9,371 nucleotides of DNA from Propionibacteriaceae bacterium UBA6238 (lineage in GTDB: Bacteria > Actinomycetota > Actinomycetes > Propionibacteriales > Propionibacteriaceae). Positions 1 through 6,764 of this stretch are shown here, piece by piece. Position 1 is the stretch's first letter. Every line of letters starts with the position of its first letter. The stretch spans positions 1 to 9,371 of the forward strand of contig DJWE01000079.1 of NCBI GenBank assembly GCA_002441465.1. Direction: 5' to 3'. The notes beneath the pieces are model-generated. The model searched no databases and was not told the origin of the DNA. It worked only from the letters and a program-made list of their open reading frames with translations. Both the position numbers and the translations under genes were made by a program.

Positions 1-98
1 GCGTCGCCACCGATCGGGGTGGTTGCTCATAGGTGTGTCGCGGGTTTGCTCCTTGGCGCTGCCACCAGCCGGGTGTCCGATTGCCAGGGACGCTGTGG

Positions 99-1181
99 TC
101 AGTCCTCGATCACGGCCAGGGACCAGCACCAGCCGGCCAGCTCGCGAGCGACAGCGATGGTGGCCACGTTGTAACGCTTCTTGCGGGCCTGGAACACCGC
201 CCAGCGGTGATGGAGCCTGCGGTTCCCGGCATCACCACGGGCCCTGGCCGCCGGGGTGGAGAGGTCCCACCGGCCGCGCAGGGTCTTCCCGACCACGTAA
301 CGGGGCCGGTGGTGCCAGGCGGCCTCGACCAGCAGCCGGCGGATGTGACCGTTGCCGGTCTTGGTGATCGGCCCCAACACCCGGGACCTGCCCGAGGAGT
401 TCTCACTGGGCACCAGCCCGACATAGGCGCCGATGCTGTTGCCGTCGAACCGGGTCCAGTCACCGATCTCGACCGCCAACGCGAACCCGGTCAACGTCGA
501 GATCCCTCGCAGGCAACCCAGCCGTCGCACCACAGGGGTCCAAGCCGAATCAGCAGCCAACTCCTCGATCCGGACATCGAGACGGTCCCGGCGGGCCGCG
601 GTGGCCAGCACCTGGTCCAGCGCTTCCTCGAAGGCGTACTGGCTCACCGGCTGGGCGAACCGTTGCCGCGCCAGCCACGCCAGGTGATCACCGGTCCACG
701 CGTGGCCACCCGACCACACCACCCCGTGACGCAACAGCATCTTGCTGACCCGGTGCCGAGCCCGCATCAGATCCGAGCGGGAATCCTCCCGGCACCGGAC
801 CAGATCCCTGGCGGCCTCGGTCGCCTCCTCCGGCACCGCCACCGCGGTGAAGTCATCCAGCCTGAGCAGCCGGGACAGATGCTCGGCATCACGGGCGTCG
901 GTCTTCACCCTGTCCCCGGCCGGCCGCCGCAACTTCGACGGCGCCGCGACCTCACACCGATACCCCGCCGAACGCAACTGGCGGGCCAACCCGAACCCGG
1001 TCGGGCCCGCCTCATACAACACCGCGACCGGCCCCGGCAGGCCCGCCAGCCAGGCCGTCACCGCCCCACCATCCGGGACCAGCCGCGACGTGAACACCTC
1101 ACCCGTCACCTGATCGATCCCGTGCCCCACCACCGACCGGGCATGCACATCCAGCCCAACACTCGTACGCTCAGAGAACAC
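99..1181 (-). CDS. IS110-family transposase (DEDD, bridge-RNA-guided recombinase type)
   Basis: The protein catalyses excision and integration of the IS. The start is taken as GTG at 1179-1181 because a GGAGG Shine-Dalgarno sits five bases before it. An ATG five codons upstream (1194-1196) and one at 1271 are possible but have no such site. The product is 360 residues, normal for the family. The N-terminal DEDD (RuvC-like) domain shows GLDVHA (Asp11), YEAGPTG (Glu57) and KTDARDAEHL (Asp95, Asp98). A mostly helical middle follows. The C-terminal Transposase_20 domain reads RLGCLRGIST then GLVPSENSSGRSR, where Ser262/Ser263 is the candidate catalytic serine, then GNGHIRRLLVEAAW. The reading frame is intact, so the element may still be active. 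It lies downstream of the PTS operon in the same orientation and could be reached by read-through. Confidence 0.93.
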   Translation of the reverse strand: MFSERTSVGLDVHARSVVGHGIDQVTGEVFTSRLVPDGGAVTAWLAGLPGPVAVLYEAGPTGFGLARQLRSAGYRCEVAAPSKLRRPAGDRVKTDARDAEHLSRLLRLDDFTAVAVPEEATEAARDLVRCREDSRSDLMRARHRVSKMLLRHGVVWSGGHAWTGDHLAWLARQRFAQPVSQYAFEEALDQVLATAARRDRLDVRIEELAADSAWTPVVRRLGCLRGISTLTGFALAVEIGDWTRFDGNSIGAYVGLVPSENSSGRSRVLGPITKTGNGHIRRLLVEAAWHHRPRYVVGKTLRGRWDLSTPAARARGDAGNRRLHHRWAVFQARKKRYNVATIAVARELAGWCWSLAVIED

Positions 1182-1300
1182 CGGGGCCTCCTCCATGTAT
1201 GTCGGAAAGGCCGGGCAGCCCACCTGCCCAGCAACCCACGGAAGATGCACGAGCGAGGCCCCGGCCCACAACCCCTGATCAACCAGAGGTCAAGACATAC
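1182..1300 (-). ncRNA. Candidate IS110 bridge RNA region upstream of transposase
   Basis: In IS110-subgroup elements the non-coding DNA between the left end and the transposase encodes a structured bridge RNA that base-pairs with target and donor DNA. This 119-base stretch is in that position. It contains a perfect 6-bp stem, GGGCAG/CTGCCC at 1213-1218 and 1224-1229 with a 5-nt loop. It also contains a 7-bp inverted pair, GTATGTC at 1197-1203 and GACATAC at 1294-1300, that brackets the region. Position and secondary structure support the call. The RNA itself, its ends and its guide loops are inferred. Confidence 0.35.
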
Positions 1301-1303
1301 CGT

Positions 1304-2047
1304 CTAGTGGGTGATGTAGTAGCGATAGCGGCTGCCGACGTAGTAGCACACGTTGTGCTCGGCGAACGTCCGACTCGCGTTGCGACTCACCTTGACGCTC
1401 TTTAGGACCGGCTCCACCGGCTCGAGCTGTAGCCGCTGCGCCACCTCGACCGGCGGCAGCGTCGCTTCGAGGTACTCACGGGCGCTGGTGAAGTAGATGC
1501 CGAACTGCTGGAGATAGCCGTAAAGCGAGCCGAAGTAGTCCTTGGGGTCAGCGGAAAACTCGTGACTGTATGGGTAAGAGTTGATCGAATAGGCGATTAT
1601 CGCTCCGGATTGGATTGCGCGGACACGCCGAAGCTCGACGACGCGATCACCCGGGGCGATGTCGAGGACCGCTGCCAGGCGAGCGTCTGCGTGGGCCAGG
1701 TCGAGTTCGACCGACGCGGTCACAGCCCGGTATCCAAGGTCGTGCATCTCGTTGGTGAAGCTCCTCAGCATCGGACTCTCGACGGCGTGGGCCTCCCATT
1801 CCCCCACGAAGGTGCCCTTGCCGCTGAGGCTGTAGAGGTAGCCCTCCATGGCGAGATTCTGGATCGCTCGGCGAATCGTGATTCGGCTGACGTCGTACTG
1901 GAGGCACAACTCGGCCTCGGTCGGGATCTGGTCGCCCTGCTTCCACTGCCCGGACAGAATCCGGTAGCGGAGGTCCTCCTCTACCTGGCGATACTTCGGC
2001 AGCGAGCCACCCGAGGGCCGGGGGCGGTTGTCGGTCGGCTCGGTCAC
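1304..2047 (-). CDS. GntR-family (HutC/FarR subfamily, UTRA domain) transcriptional regulator, MngR-like
   Basis: This is a cytoplasmic DNA-binding repressor of 247 residues, the usual length for the subfamily. It starts at GTG (2045-2047), seven bases after a GGAGG site. Its GTG overlaps the stop of the upstream PTS IIA gene by four bases (GTGA), so the two are translationally coupled. Residues about 17-82 form the GntR winged helix: PKYRQVEEDLRYRI, the helix-turn-helix around PTEAELCLQYDVSRITIRRAI, and the wing SGKGTFV. Residues about 100-240 are the UTRA effector domain, which commonly binds phosphorylated sugars or similar small ligands. E. coli MngR, repressor of mannosylglycerate use, belongs to the same subfamily. 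The likely target is the palindrome at 8550-8561 upstream of the first operon gene, making this an autoregulated operon. The C-terminus reaches the normal end of UTRA, so the adjacent IS has not truncated it. Confidence 0.9.
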   Translation of the reverse strand: MTEPTDNRPRPSGGSLPKYRQVEEDLRYRILSGQWKQGDQIPTEAELCLQYDVSRITIRRAIQNLAMEGYLYSLSGKGTFVGEWEAHAVESPMLRSFTNEMHDLGYRAVTASVELDLAHADARLAAVLDIAPGDRVVELRRVRAIQSGAIIAYSINSYPYSHEFSADPKDYFGSLYGYLQQFGIYFTSAREYLEATLPPVEVAQRLQLEPVEPVLKSVKVSRNASRTFAEHNVCYYVGSRYRYYITH

Positions 2048-2502
2048 GGACGGTCCTCCTCTGGTCGCGGCCTCAGCGCGTCAAGGATCTCGCGTCGTGA
2101 GGCCGACCGCTGGACCACAGCACGAATCGCGGGGTCGAGTAGTTTCCTGGCCACCGAGGCAAGGATCTTGAGATGTGAGTCGTCGGCGTTGGCCGCAGGC
2201 ACGGCGATGCCGAAGATGAACCTAGCGGGACCACTCTCTCCCCAGTCGACGGGTGCGCAGAGCCGAAGGTAAACCAGCGACGACTCGCTCGCCGCTGCCG
2301 AGCGGGCGTGTGGGATCGCGATCTCGTCCCCGATGCCGGTCTCGAACACGTCCTCTCGCGCCAGCACGTCAGCCACGTAGCCGTCGCGGTCCTCGAGCCG
2401 GTCGCCGGCGGCGAGCAGGTCTGCGATCGCCTCGATGACGTCCCGCTTCGAGCCGAGGTCCACTTCCAGGGCGATGAGTTGTTCTGTGATGAGTTCAGGC
2501 AT
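2044..2502 (-). CDS. PTS fructose-family subunit IIA (EIIA-Fru/PtsN type)
   Basis: This 152-residue cytoplasmic phosphocarrier accepts phosphate from HPr and passes it to IIB. The fold signature of the PTS EIIA type 2 family is clear. The phosphorylated histidine is His65 in GIGDEIAIPHAR, and the second conserved histidine is His110 in DDSHLKILASVARKLL. Length is normal for a stand-alone IIA. In E. coli MngA the IIA domain is fused to B and C; here it is separate and comes last among the PTS genes. It starts 95 bases after the IIC stop, behind a strong hairpin, and I see no good Shine-Dalgarno before its ATG, unlike most other genes of the operon. Its stop overlaps the regulator start. It could in principle also act as a regulatory PtsN-like protein, but the context argues for transport. 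Confidence 0.92.
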   Translation of the reverse strand: MPELITEQLIALEVDLGSKRDVIEAIADLLAAGDRLEDRDGYVADVLAREDVFETGIGDEIAIPHARSAAASESSLVYLRLCAPVDWGESGPARFIFGIAVPAANADDSHLKILASVARKLLDPAIRAVVQRSASRREILDALRPRPEEDRP

Positions 2503-2536
2503 GCGCCGGATTCCGATCGGTCTGGGTTTGTCCGAT

Positions 2537-2569
2537 CGCGCGGGCCCGCCCGGCGGGCGGGTCCGCGCG
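2537..2569 (-). promoter_or_regulatory. Intercistronic hairpin between PTS IIC and IIA
   Basis: A 15-bp stem (2537-2551 with 2555-2569) contains one G-T wobble and is closed by a 3-nt loop; the arms are almost entirely G and C. On the minus-strand transcript it follows the IIC stop codon by about 28 bases. No U-run follows on either strand, so it is not a canonical Rho-independent terminator. By analogy with other operons, it more likely protects the upstream mRNA from 3' exonucleases or partly attenuates, giving different IIC and IIA levels. Confidence 0.7.
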
Positions 2570-2597
2570 ACTCGCTGGGAAGGTTCGGTGGCGTAGC

Positions 2598-3662
2598 TCA
2601 GGCCATGACGACGTCGTCCTCCTCGACGGGCACCTGGTACGGCTTGAGGAAGAGCCCCATCATGACAGCCGCGACCAGAGTGCCGATGGCGCCGCTGAGC
2701 AGGTAGAGCCAGATGTTGTTGACCAGCGGGATCGTGAACACGCCTCCGATCGGTGCGGTGAGGGTGATGCCGAACAGCCCTGCCAGCGCCCCGCCGACAG
2801 CAGCGCCGGTCATGATCGAGGGGATGACCTCCTTGGGACGGGCGATCACGAACGGGATCGCCCCCTCCGCGATGAAGGTGAGCCCCATCACCGTCGCGGC
2901 CTTGCCTGCGTCGCGGAGTTCCGGCGAGAACTTCCTGGGGAACATGAAGGTCGCTAGGGCGCAGCCACCACTGATGGCGAAGGCGGCGGCCCCAATCATG
3001 CCCATCGCGGGCGAGGCGACGGTGGCACCGTCGGCCGTGGTGAGCGTCGCAACGCTGAACAGGTAGGCCGCCTTGTTGACCGGACCGCCCATGTCGAACG
3101 CGGCCATCGCCCCGATCACTGCGCCGAGCACCACGGAGCTTCCCGTGCTGAGGTTCTGCAGGAAGGCGTTCATCGCGTCCGACACCGGGGTGACGACCGC
3201 GTTCACCGGAATCATCGCCAGGCCGATCAGCACACCACCGACCACGGGGTAGATGATGAGCGCCTTCACGCCCTCGAAGGATCGCGGCATCTTCTTGACT
3301 AGCTGCTTCAGCCCGAGGACCAGGTAGCCGGCGACGAAGCCTGCGACGAGGGTCCCGATGAACCCGGAGCCACCCTCCTTCGCCAGCAGGCCGCCCAGCA
3401 TTCCGACCAGGAGTGCTGGCTTGTCACCGATCGAGTAGGCGATGTAGCCGCCGAGAATCGGCAGCATCAGGCCCATTGCGAGGCCTCCGACGGTCAGGAG
3501 CCAGGCGGACACCGGGTTCGTCGAGCCGAAGGTCGGCGCGCTGGCGTTGCCAGCGTCGAAGAGGAAGGCGAAGGAGATGAGCATGCCGCCGGCGACGATG
3601 AACGGGATGAAGGATGAGACCCCGGACATCAGGTGGCGGTAAACGGCGTTCCACTTTCCCAT
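2598..3662 (-). CDS. PTS fructose-family subunit IIC (membrane permease)
   Basis: This is the integral membrane channel of a fructose-mannitol family PTS, 354 residues, normal for a stand-alone IIC. It moves the sugar while IIB phosphorylates it. The start ATG follows AGGAG with a 7-base spacer. It is strongly hydrophobic with many membrane segments, for example residues about 15-35, 52-75, 100-118, 135-155 and 300-340. Family motifs are GGYIAYSIGDKPAL (71-84), FDMGGPVNKAAY (189-200) and FIAEGAIPF (263-271). The C-terminal tail VPVEEDDVVMA is acidic and cytoplasmic. It lies between IIB and IIA genes. The adjacent GH38 hydrolase and isomerase point to an alpha-mannoside substrate, plausibly mannosylglycerate, rather than free fructose. 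Specificity cannot be read from the sequence. Confidence 0.94.
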   Translation of the reverse strand: MGKWNAVYRHLMSGVSSFIPFIVAGGMLISFAFLFDAGNASAPTFGSTNPVSAWLLTVGGLAMGLMLPILGGYIAYSIGDKPALLVGMLGGLLAKEGGSGFIGTLVAGFVAGYLVLGLKQLVKKMPRSFEGVKALIIYPVVGGVLIGLAMIPVNAVVTPVSDAMNAFLQNLSTGSSVVLGAVIGAMAAFDMGGPVNKAAYLFSVATLTTADGATVASPAMGMIGAAAFAISGGCALATFMFPRKFSPELRDAGKAATVMGLTFIAEGAIPFVIARPKEVIPSIMTGAAVGGALAGLFGITLTAPIGGVFTIPLVNNIWLYLLSGAIGTLVAAVMMGLFLKPYQVPVEEDDVVMA

Positions 3663-3694
3663 GTGTGCGCTCCTATGCTGCTGGGATGAGTCCT

Positions 3695-3719
3695 CCGCAC
3701 CTGCGCGCTGCAGGTGCGG
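3695..3719 (-). promoter_or_regulatory. Intercistronic hairpin between PTS IIB and IIC
   Basis: A perfect 10-bp stem, CCGCACCTGC and GCAGGTGCGG, has a 5-nt loop (3705-3709) and can extend by three more pairs past a one-base bulge. It occupies most of the 78-base gap between the IIB stop and the IIC start and ends about 15 bases before the IIC Shine-Dalgarno. No U-tract follows, so full termination is unlikely. It probably affects mRNA stability or IIC translation. Confidence 0.65.
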
Positions 3720-3740
3720 GAGCTGGTGGGTTGTTGGGGA

Positions 3741-4064
3741 TCACGGGTTGTAGATCGTGGCCGCACCATCGCGGACCATCTGGATCACCTTTTCGCCACG
3801 GTGGATGGCGTCCTTGGAGGAGACGAACAGGACCAGCTTCCCCCGGAACCGTTCCAGTTCGACTCGTGTGTCGGCGGCGATGATGACCGCCGCCGCCTGC
3901 TGGATGTCCTCTCGAGTGAGGCGGTTTTCGACGCCACCGGCGCCGTTGGTCTCGATCTTGACCTCGTAGCCGTACTTGCGGCCCATCTTGATCAGGGTCT
4001 CGGCCGCGATGTAGGTGTGCGCGATCCCCGCGGGGCACGCTGCGACGCCAATGAGCTTCTCCAT
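3741..4064 (-). CDS. PTS fructose-family subunit IIB (phosphocysteine carrier)
   Basis: This is a 107-residue cytoplasmic protein, the usual size of a single EIIB-Fru domain. It takes phosphate from IIA and transfers it to the incoming sugar bound to IIC. The active-site cysteine is Cys10 in the P-loop-like motif ACPAGIAHT; the commonest family form is CPTGIAHT, so one Thr is replaced by Ala. Further family features are the stretch YEVKIETNGAGGVENRLT and the later VIIAADTRVELERFRGK. The ATG lies only three bases after the stop of the mannosidase gene, with AAGGAG about 11 bases before it inside that gene's end, which indicates coupling. E. coli MngA carries this domain fused to A and C. Confidence 0.94.
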   Translation of the reverse strand: MEKLIGVAACPAGIAHTYIAAETLIKMGRKYGYEVKIETNGAGGVENRLTREDIQQAAAVIIAADTRVELERFRGKLVLFVSSKDAIHRGEKVIQMVRDGAATIYNP

Positions 4065-4067
4065 GGT

Positions 4068-6764
4068 TCAGTTCTCTCCTTCGGTCTGCTGGATGACTAC
4101 GTTGGCCAGTTCCCCTGGACGGAGGTGTTCGGCGATCCGGGCGGCCGGCACCCGTTCCTCGTCGGTGAGGTTCGTCGTGGCCGCGACGACCAGGCCGACC
4201 CCGAGCCGCAGGCTCCCGGCCGGCCGGCTCTCGTCAGCCGCGTTGAACACCCGCAGGACGTACGCGTCCCCCGCGTCGGCGCGCGTGAGGGTGCCGAAAC
4301 TCAGGCCGGGCTGATCCACGGACGCCAACTGACGCTCCCTGGGCAGTGGCTCTCGCCAGGGGTTGATCGGGAAGTAGCTGATCGGGTAGAAAAGCGGGTC
4401 GAGCGTCTGGTTCTGGCCGTACAGCGGGTTCGCCGCGAACTCGGCGTAACTGCGGAACACGGCGTTCGGGTCGAGCTCGGCACTGAAGCCGATCCCGAAG
4501 TCGAAGCCGATCGTCACCCCGTCCAGCTGGTGGCTGGAAGCAGGGAAGATCCGCTCCGCCATCCCGCTGGGACGACCGGGCCGCCGGTGGAGGTCAGGCA
4601 GTCCGACGTGGCCGACGGCCCGCAGGACGGTCAGCGCCACGTCGCCGTAGCCCTCCCCCATGAACTCGTACTCCTTCAGGCTCCTGGTGTACAGGGTGAG
4701 CGCTCCGACGGTATCGACAGCCGACACGTGGTTGAGCAGCGGACGGGTGGCACTCGGCTCCTCGAAGTAGCCTCGCTCCTTCCAGATCGCCATCTCCTCA
4801 GGCAGGCAGGGCCGGCGAACGATGCTGAACTGCGCGCCGGCGAAAGAGGCATCGTTCTGCTTGCCGGTCCGCACCCCGATCCGCAGTCGGTGGTTCTCCG
4901 CCCGGTTCGTCACTTCGCCGCTCACTTGGAGGACCGGGGAGTCGGCGCGGAGGGTCAGCCGGACGCTGAAGGGCAGCGTCGCATCCGCAGTTCGCGCCCG
5001 GCGACTGGCCAGTTCCGCCGGGACCTGCAGCTCGCCCGCCAGGCGAAGCTCGGACAGCAGGTCGGAGGTGAAGGTCTCCACCAGATCTGCGGCGGTGAGG
5101 TCGCGGACCAGGCGCCACTCCTCCCCGGGTGCCGGGTAGTCGTAGTCATAGCTGTCGCCCTCGTCGCCGCCGTCCTCGAAGTACAGTGCCTGCCGCAGCC
5201 GCTGGCCGGTCGCCTTGTCGACGATCGTGATGCCCTCGTCTTCGCAGGACACGAGCAGGTGCTCGTTCTCGATGACGGGCTCGCGGTCCGGCTTGACGAC
5301 GGCCACCGGCGGCGCGTCCTGCTCGATGACCCGCACCGTCCGGTAGCCGATGCCGTCGAACTCGCCGAGGTCGCACACGATCTCGGATCGGTAGTACCAC
5401 CTGTCCTCGGTCTGCAGCGCGGGGTCCTTTCGGGCCACGCCGAGGTAGTGTCGCTGCCGGTCCTCGACCGCGTAGTGCAGCGGCTGCCCGTCCAGTTCGA
5501 GCCGGAAGGCCGGCTTGGCCGTGATGATGCTCAGCCGCTGGGTGAGTCGGCGTCTCCAGGGCAGGGTGTGGAAGACCACGAGCGTGCTGCCGGGCTCCCC
5601 CGCGCCGGCGACGGAGTTGCAGGCCAGTCGGCACAGGAAGTCGCTCGCACCGCGAACTATGTACGAGGCGTACTCGGCGTTCGCCTTCACCCAGGCATTC
5701 GTGACGTCGCCGTGGGTGGCAGAGCCGTGGGTCTGGGTGTTCACGAGCAGGTACCAGGCCTGGTCGATGATCCCGTGGTCGTACGGGATACCGACCGAGT
5801 CGAGCAGGGTCATCAGCGGCTGGAGCTCGAACACCAGTCGCCGGTCGACCTGGTCGATCAGGGTCTTGATGTCCGACCGGGCTGAGTTCATCCCGTTGAC
5901 ATGGATGCGGTGGTACTGGGGCGAGAAGATCTCTCCCCTGAAGGTCTTCAGGTTCTTGCCGTGCCGACGGACCCGCTCGAAGAACGCCGGCCACGTCGTC
6001 TCGACGAACTCGATCTCATCCTGGATGGCGTTGTAGTGCCGGATCTTCCCTGCGATGTCGGGCATCATCGGGTTGCTGTCGAACCCCAGCGGGAACACAA
6101 ACTCCCCCGGGAGGGTCGACCGCTCGACCAGCCGGTCAATCAACCGGCTGACATCGATCTTGTTGTAGTCCTCGGCCTCCGCTGTGAACAGTGTGCCGTT
6201 GCGGAACGCGTTGGCTCCGTAGCCGTAGCCCGACAGCATCACGTTGCACAGCACCCGGCTACCATCGTTGGACTCGAAGTAGAACTCGGTTCCCAAGCCA
6301 TAGATGTCCCCGACCCCGCGAGTGAAGACGAACTCTTTGATGCCGCACTGGTTGAGGATCTTGGGGAAGTCGGTCGGGTAGCCGAAGGGATCGGCGAGAT
6401 AGGCGACGCGGTTGGCCCGGCCGAGCGACTTGGCGTAGTTGATGCCGAGCCGCAGGTTGTTGATCGTGGACTCGCCAGAGCTGAGGTAGGCGTCCAACTG
6501 GGAGACGAACGGGCCGACCGCCAGCTTCCCGTTGGCCACCCAGCTGCTCACCTCATCCCACTCCGCAGGATGCAACTGGAGGTACTCGTAAATGGCGGTG
6601 GTCTGGCCGTCGAGGAAGAAGTTCTCCACCTCTCCACTCCGGAATCCGGCCATCAGTTCGCGCAGGTTGTACGCGAAGACGACCATCGCCTCCTGCGAGG
6701 TGAACCACCAGTACGGATCCCAGTGGGTGTGGTGGATGCCGTGGGCGATCAGCTTGTCTGCCAT
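4068..6764 (-). CDS. mngB: GH38 alpha-mannosidase, MngB-like (probable 6-phosphomannosyl-glycerate hydrolase)
   Basis: This 898-residue enzyme (E. coli MngB is about 880) has no signal peptide, so it is cytoplasmic. GH38 enzymes are zinc-dependent retaining alpha-mannosidases. Visible sites are HTHWDPYWW with zinc ligands His14 and Asp16, the nucleophile Asp125 in YLADPFGYP, and a candidate acid/base Asp229 in LGFDSNPMMP. His346 in THGSATHGD is the likely last zinc ligand. Residues about 1-270 form the catalytic barrel, 280-370 the helical middle domain, and the rest the beta-sandwich domains. Stretches such as VDKATGQR, GDEGDSYDYDY and RRPGRPSG resemble MngB. It overlaps the upstream isomerase gene by 16 bases. 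In the inferred pathway it releases mannose-6-phosphate from the PTS product; other phospho-alpha-mannosides are possible. An oddity is HG where HD is usual after the zinc histidine. Confidence 0.9.
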   Translation of the reverse strand: MADKLIAHGIHHTHWDPYWWFTSQEAMVVFAYNLRELMAGFRSGEVENFFLDGQTTAIYEYLQLHPAEWDEVSSWVANGKLAVGPFVSQLDAYLSSGESTINNLRLGINYAKSLGRANRVAYLADPFGYPTDFPKILNQCGIKEFVFTRGVGDIYGLGTEFYFESNDGSRVLCNVMLSGYGYGANAFRNGTLFTAEAEDYNKIDVSRLIDRLVERSTLPGEFVFPLGFDSNPMMPDIAGKIRHYNAIQDEIEFVETTWPAFFERVRRHGKNLKTFRGEIFSPQYHRIHVNGMNSARSDIKTLIDQVDRRLVFELQPLMTLLDSVGIPYDHGIIDQAWYLLVNTQTHGSATHGDVTNAWVKANAEYASYIVRGASDFLCRLACNSVAGAGEPGSTLVVFHTLPWRRRLTQRLSIITAKPAFRLELDGQPLHYAVEDRQRHYLGVARKDPALQTEDRWYYRSEIVCDLGEFDGIGYRTVRVIEQDAPPVAVVKPDREPVIENEHLLVSCEDEGITIVDKATGQRLRQALYFEDGGDEGDSYDYDYPAPGEEWRLVRDLTAADLVETFTSDLLSELRLAGELQVPAELASRRARTADATLPFSVRLTLRADSPVLQVSGEVTNRAENHRLRIGVRTGKQNDASFAGAQFSIVRRPCLPEEMAIWKERGYFEEPSATRPLLNHVSAVDTVGALTLYTRSLKEYEFMGEGYGDVALTVLRAVGHVGLPDLHRRPGRPSGMAERIFPASSHQLDGVTIGFDFGIGFSAELDPNAVFRSYAEFAANPLYGQNQTLDPLFYPISYFPINPWREPLPRERQLASVDQPGLSFGTLTRADAGDAYVLRVFNAADESRPAGSLRLGVGLVVAATTNLTDEERVPAARIAEHLRPGELANVVIQQTEGEN

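Larger units (their letters stand above)
1..1303 (-). mobile_element. IS110-family insertion sequence (ends not precisely defined)
   Basis: This is an insertion sequence defined by its DEDD transposase gene plus flanking non-coding DNA. IS110 elements lack long terminal inverted repeats and usually make little or no target duplication, so the ends cannot be read from one copy. The right-hand limit is set by the stop codon of the GntR gene at 1304-1306, because that protein looks complete. The left-hand limit could fall within positions 1-98 or outside the window. The non-coding part upstream of the transposase (1182-1303) is longer than that visible downstream (1-98), which suits the IS110 subgroup (bridge RNA upstream) rather than IS1111 (downstream). 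The limits given are approximate. Confidence 0.6.

Noticed and set aside
1182..1271. Upstream starts of the transposase (ATG at 1196 or 1271)
   Set aside because: Neither has a ribosome site, and the extra residues are outside the conserved DEDD domain. GTG at 1181 follows GGAGG by five bases.
33..1307. 424-codon open frame on the plus strand opposite the transposase
   Set aside because: It is antisense to a clear IS110 transposase and its sequence is rich in Pro, Arg, Gln and His with no domain, as expected of the opposite strand of a high-GC gene.
2537..2569. Hairpin considered as a Rho-independent terminator
   Set aside because: No U-run follows on either strand, and the downstream IIA gene belongs to the same functional unit.
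3714..5885. 723-codon open frame on the plus strand
   Set aside because: It runs antisense across the IIB and GH38 genes, which have strong family motifs. Its composition (Val, Asp, Arg, Gly, His) is that of a mirrored high-GC gene.
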